Below, one piece after another: positions 14,316 to 14,932 of a stretch of DNA of 14,932 bases. Location of the stretch: the NCBI GenBank assembly GCA_019310865.1, contig JAFDDL010000024.1, positions 1-14,932 of the forward strand. The letters are read 5' to 3'. The first letter of the stretch is position 1. Each line of letters opens with the position of its first letter. Source of the stretch: Deltaproteobacteria bacterium. GTDB lineage: Bacteria > Desulfobacterota > Desulfobacteria > Desulfobacterales > JAFDDL01. The translations under genes and the position numbers were made by a program. The notes beneath the pieces are model-generated. The model searched no databases. It was not told the DNA's origin and saw only the letters and a program-made list of their open reading frames with translations.

Positions 14316-14771
14316 TCAGATGTGGTAGGTATAGCTTTTATTTTCTTTTGCCAGGGCGGATGCTTCTCTTTTTCGGATATCAGCAAAGCTGATATGATCT
14401 ATTACTTCGGCTATGGCCGCCGCCACTTCTTCAAACACACCAAAAAAACCGATTCGGTCCACCAAGTCCTCGTCGACCAGGTTTTTCAATGTTTTATCCG
14501 GTGCCGGAAAGAGAGGCGGATCCATGAGGCGAATGACCTCTCCCATCATGATTTTGTCGGGAGGACGCGTGAGACGATATCCGCCTTTGGGACCTTTTTT
14601 GCTTTGGACGATGCCCCCTTTTATTAATTGGAGCAAAATCCGTTCTATATATTTCCGTGGAATGTTTCGTCTTTGGGCAATAACGCGACTGTGTTCCCTG
14701 CCAAGTTCATAATAATTCGATAAATCCAATACGATTGTCAGTGCGTATTCACATTTTCGAGAAAGTTTCAT
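14316..14771 (-). CDS. Rrf2-family transcriptional regulator without an iron-sulfur site
   Basis: A 151-residue winged-helix regulator. It begins MKLSRKCEYAL, the standard Rrf2 opening. The recognition helix is around SRVIAQRRNIPRKYIERILLQL (28-49) and the wing around SKKGPKGGYRLTRPPD (57-72). The three cysteines that bind a cluster in IscR/NsrR/RsrR-type members are absent; the only Cys is residue 7. This places it nearer CymR-type Rrf2 proteins, which sense sulfur status through protein partners, although the ligand here is unknown. The start at 14771 is chosen by family alignment; an in-frame ATG at 14798 lies within the promoter dyad. The gene heads the hcy operon, 75 bases before hcyS, behind a good promoter with a perfect inverted repeat over its -10 box, so autoregulation is likely. 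Confidence 0.9.
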   Translation of the reverse strand: MKLSRKCEYALTIVLDLSNYYELGREHSRVIAQRRNIPRKYIERILLQLIKGGIVQSKKGPKGGYRLTRPPDKIMMGEVIRLMDPPLFPAPDKTLKNLVDEDLVDRIGFFGVFEEVAAAIAEVIDHISFADIRKREASALAKENKSYTYHI

Positions 14772-14782
14772 ATGGTTATCCG

Positions 14783-14806
14783 TATATATAATCCTCATTA
14801 TATATA
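14783..14806. promoter_or_regulatory. Perfect inverted repeat operator at the hcy operon promoter
   Basis: Arms TATATATAAT (14783-14792) and ATTATATATA (14797-14806) are perfect complements around a four-base centre. The repeat covers the -10 box and probable transcription start and ends 11 bases before the regulator's start codon. Position and symmetry suit a dimeric repressor such as the adjacent Rrf2 protein. The low complexity of the arms means chance symmetry is possible. Confidence 0.55.
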
Positions 14807-14829
14807 GACTATAAGATGTTAATTGTCAA
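14801..14829 (-). promoter_or_regulatory. Housekeeping-type promoter of the hcy operon
   Basis: On the minus strand a perfect -35 box TTGACA (14824-14829) is followed after exactly 17 bases by TATATA (14801-14806), a good -10 box. Transcription should start near 14794, giving a leader of about 20 bases before the Rrf2 start codon. No other comparable promoter lies inside the operon. Confidence 0.7.
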
Positions 14830-14876
14830 GAATTATTTTTAATGCTATATAACAAGATGTAATAACATATATTTTT

Positions 14877-14909
14877 AGTATACATAATACACCCTCCACA
14901 AGGTATACT
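14877..14909. promoter_or_regulatory. Inverted repeat upstream of the hcy promoter
   Basis: AGTATAC (14877-14883) and GTATACT (14903-14909) are perfect complements, 19 bases apart, about 50 bases upstream of the -35 box. It could be an additional regulator site or belong to a gene beyond the window edge. Weak evidence. Confidence 0.25.
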
Positions 14910-14932
14910 TTTACTGACTGCTTGCTGATTAT

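Noticed and set aside
1..14932. CRISPR arrays, tRNA or rRNA genes, insertion sequences
   Set aside because: No regularly spaced direct repeats, no tRNA-like cloverleaf and no transposase were seen by eye on either strand.

Overview
The window looks like a chromosomal segment of an anaerobic, sulfur-metabolising proteobacterium, most likely a Desulfobacterota (deltaproteobacterial) lineage. This is inferred from gene content: a siroheme sulfite reductase fused to TusA, a thiocarboxylate sulfur-carrier operon, and a flavin/[4Fe-4S] protein. No rRNA or tRNA gene fixes the taxonomy. Nearly every intact gene lies on the minus strand, so the text order runs from high to low coordinates.

Right part (about 8980-14830): one compact minus-strand operon. 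From its promoter it encodes an Rrf2 regulator, a ThiS-like sulfur carrier (HcyS), an O-acetylhomoserine sulfhydrylase (MetY), an E1/MoeB-like adenylating enzyme (HcyF), a JAMM metalloprotease (HcyD), and a sulfite reductase-TusA fusion. A candidate 33-residue Cys-rich ORF follows. The set matches the protein-thiocarboxylate homocysteine pathway described in Wolinella succinogenes. Sulfite is reduced to sulfide, HcyF adenylates the carrier C-terminus, sulfide converts it to a thiocarboxylate, MetY adds it to O-acetylhomoserine, and HcyD releases homocysteine. Two details stand out. The carrier ends GGG-AQR-GG rather than in a single diglycine, and a perfect inverted repeat overlaps the -10 box of the regulator's own promoter.

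Middle (about 5930-8960): an MMPL/RND-type membrane exporter with a very acidic insert. Beyond its 3' end is a gene-free stretch holding a 105-bp nested inverted repeat.

Left part (1-5930): a looser accessory region with decayed genes. It holds a small protein with a PD-(D/E)XK-like motif, a PNPOx-like flavoprotein fused to a two-cluster ferredoxin, and a terpene-cyclase-fold gene interrupted by one in-frame TGA. It also holds a SAM-dependent methyltransferase behind tandem palindromic operators and a secreted repeat protein behind a convincing sigma-54 promoter. The last gene is an amidohydrolase remnant that has lost its central domain and C-terminus. The tracts 2391-2833, 3578-4394 and 4946-5305 hold no gene I can defend.
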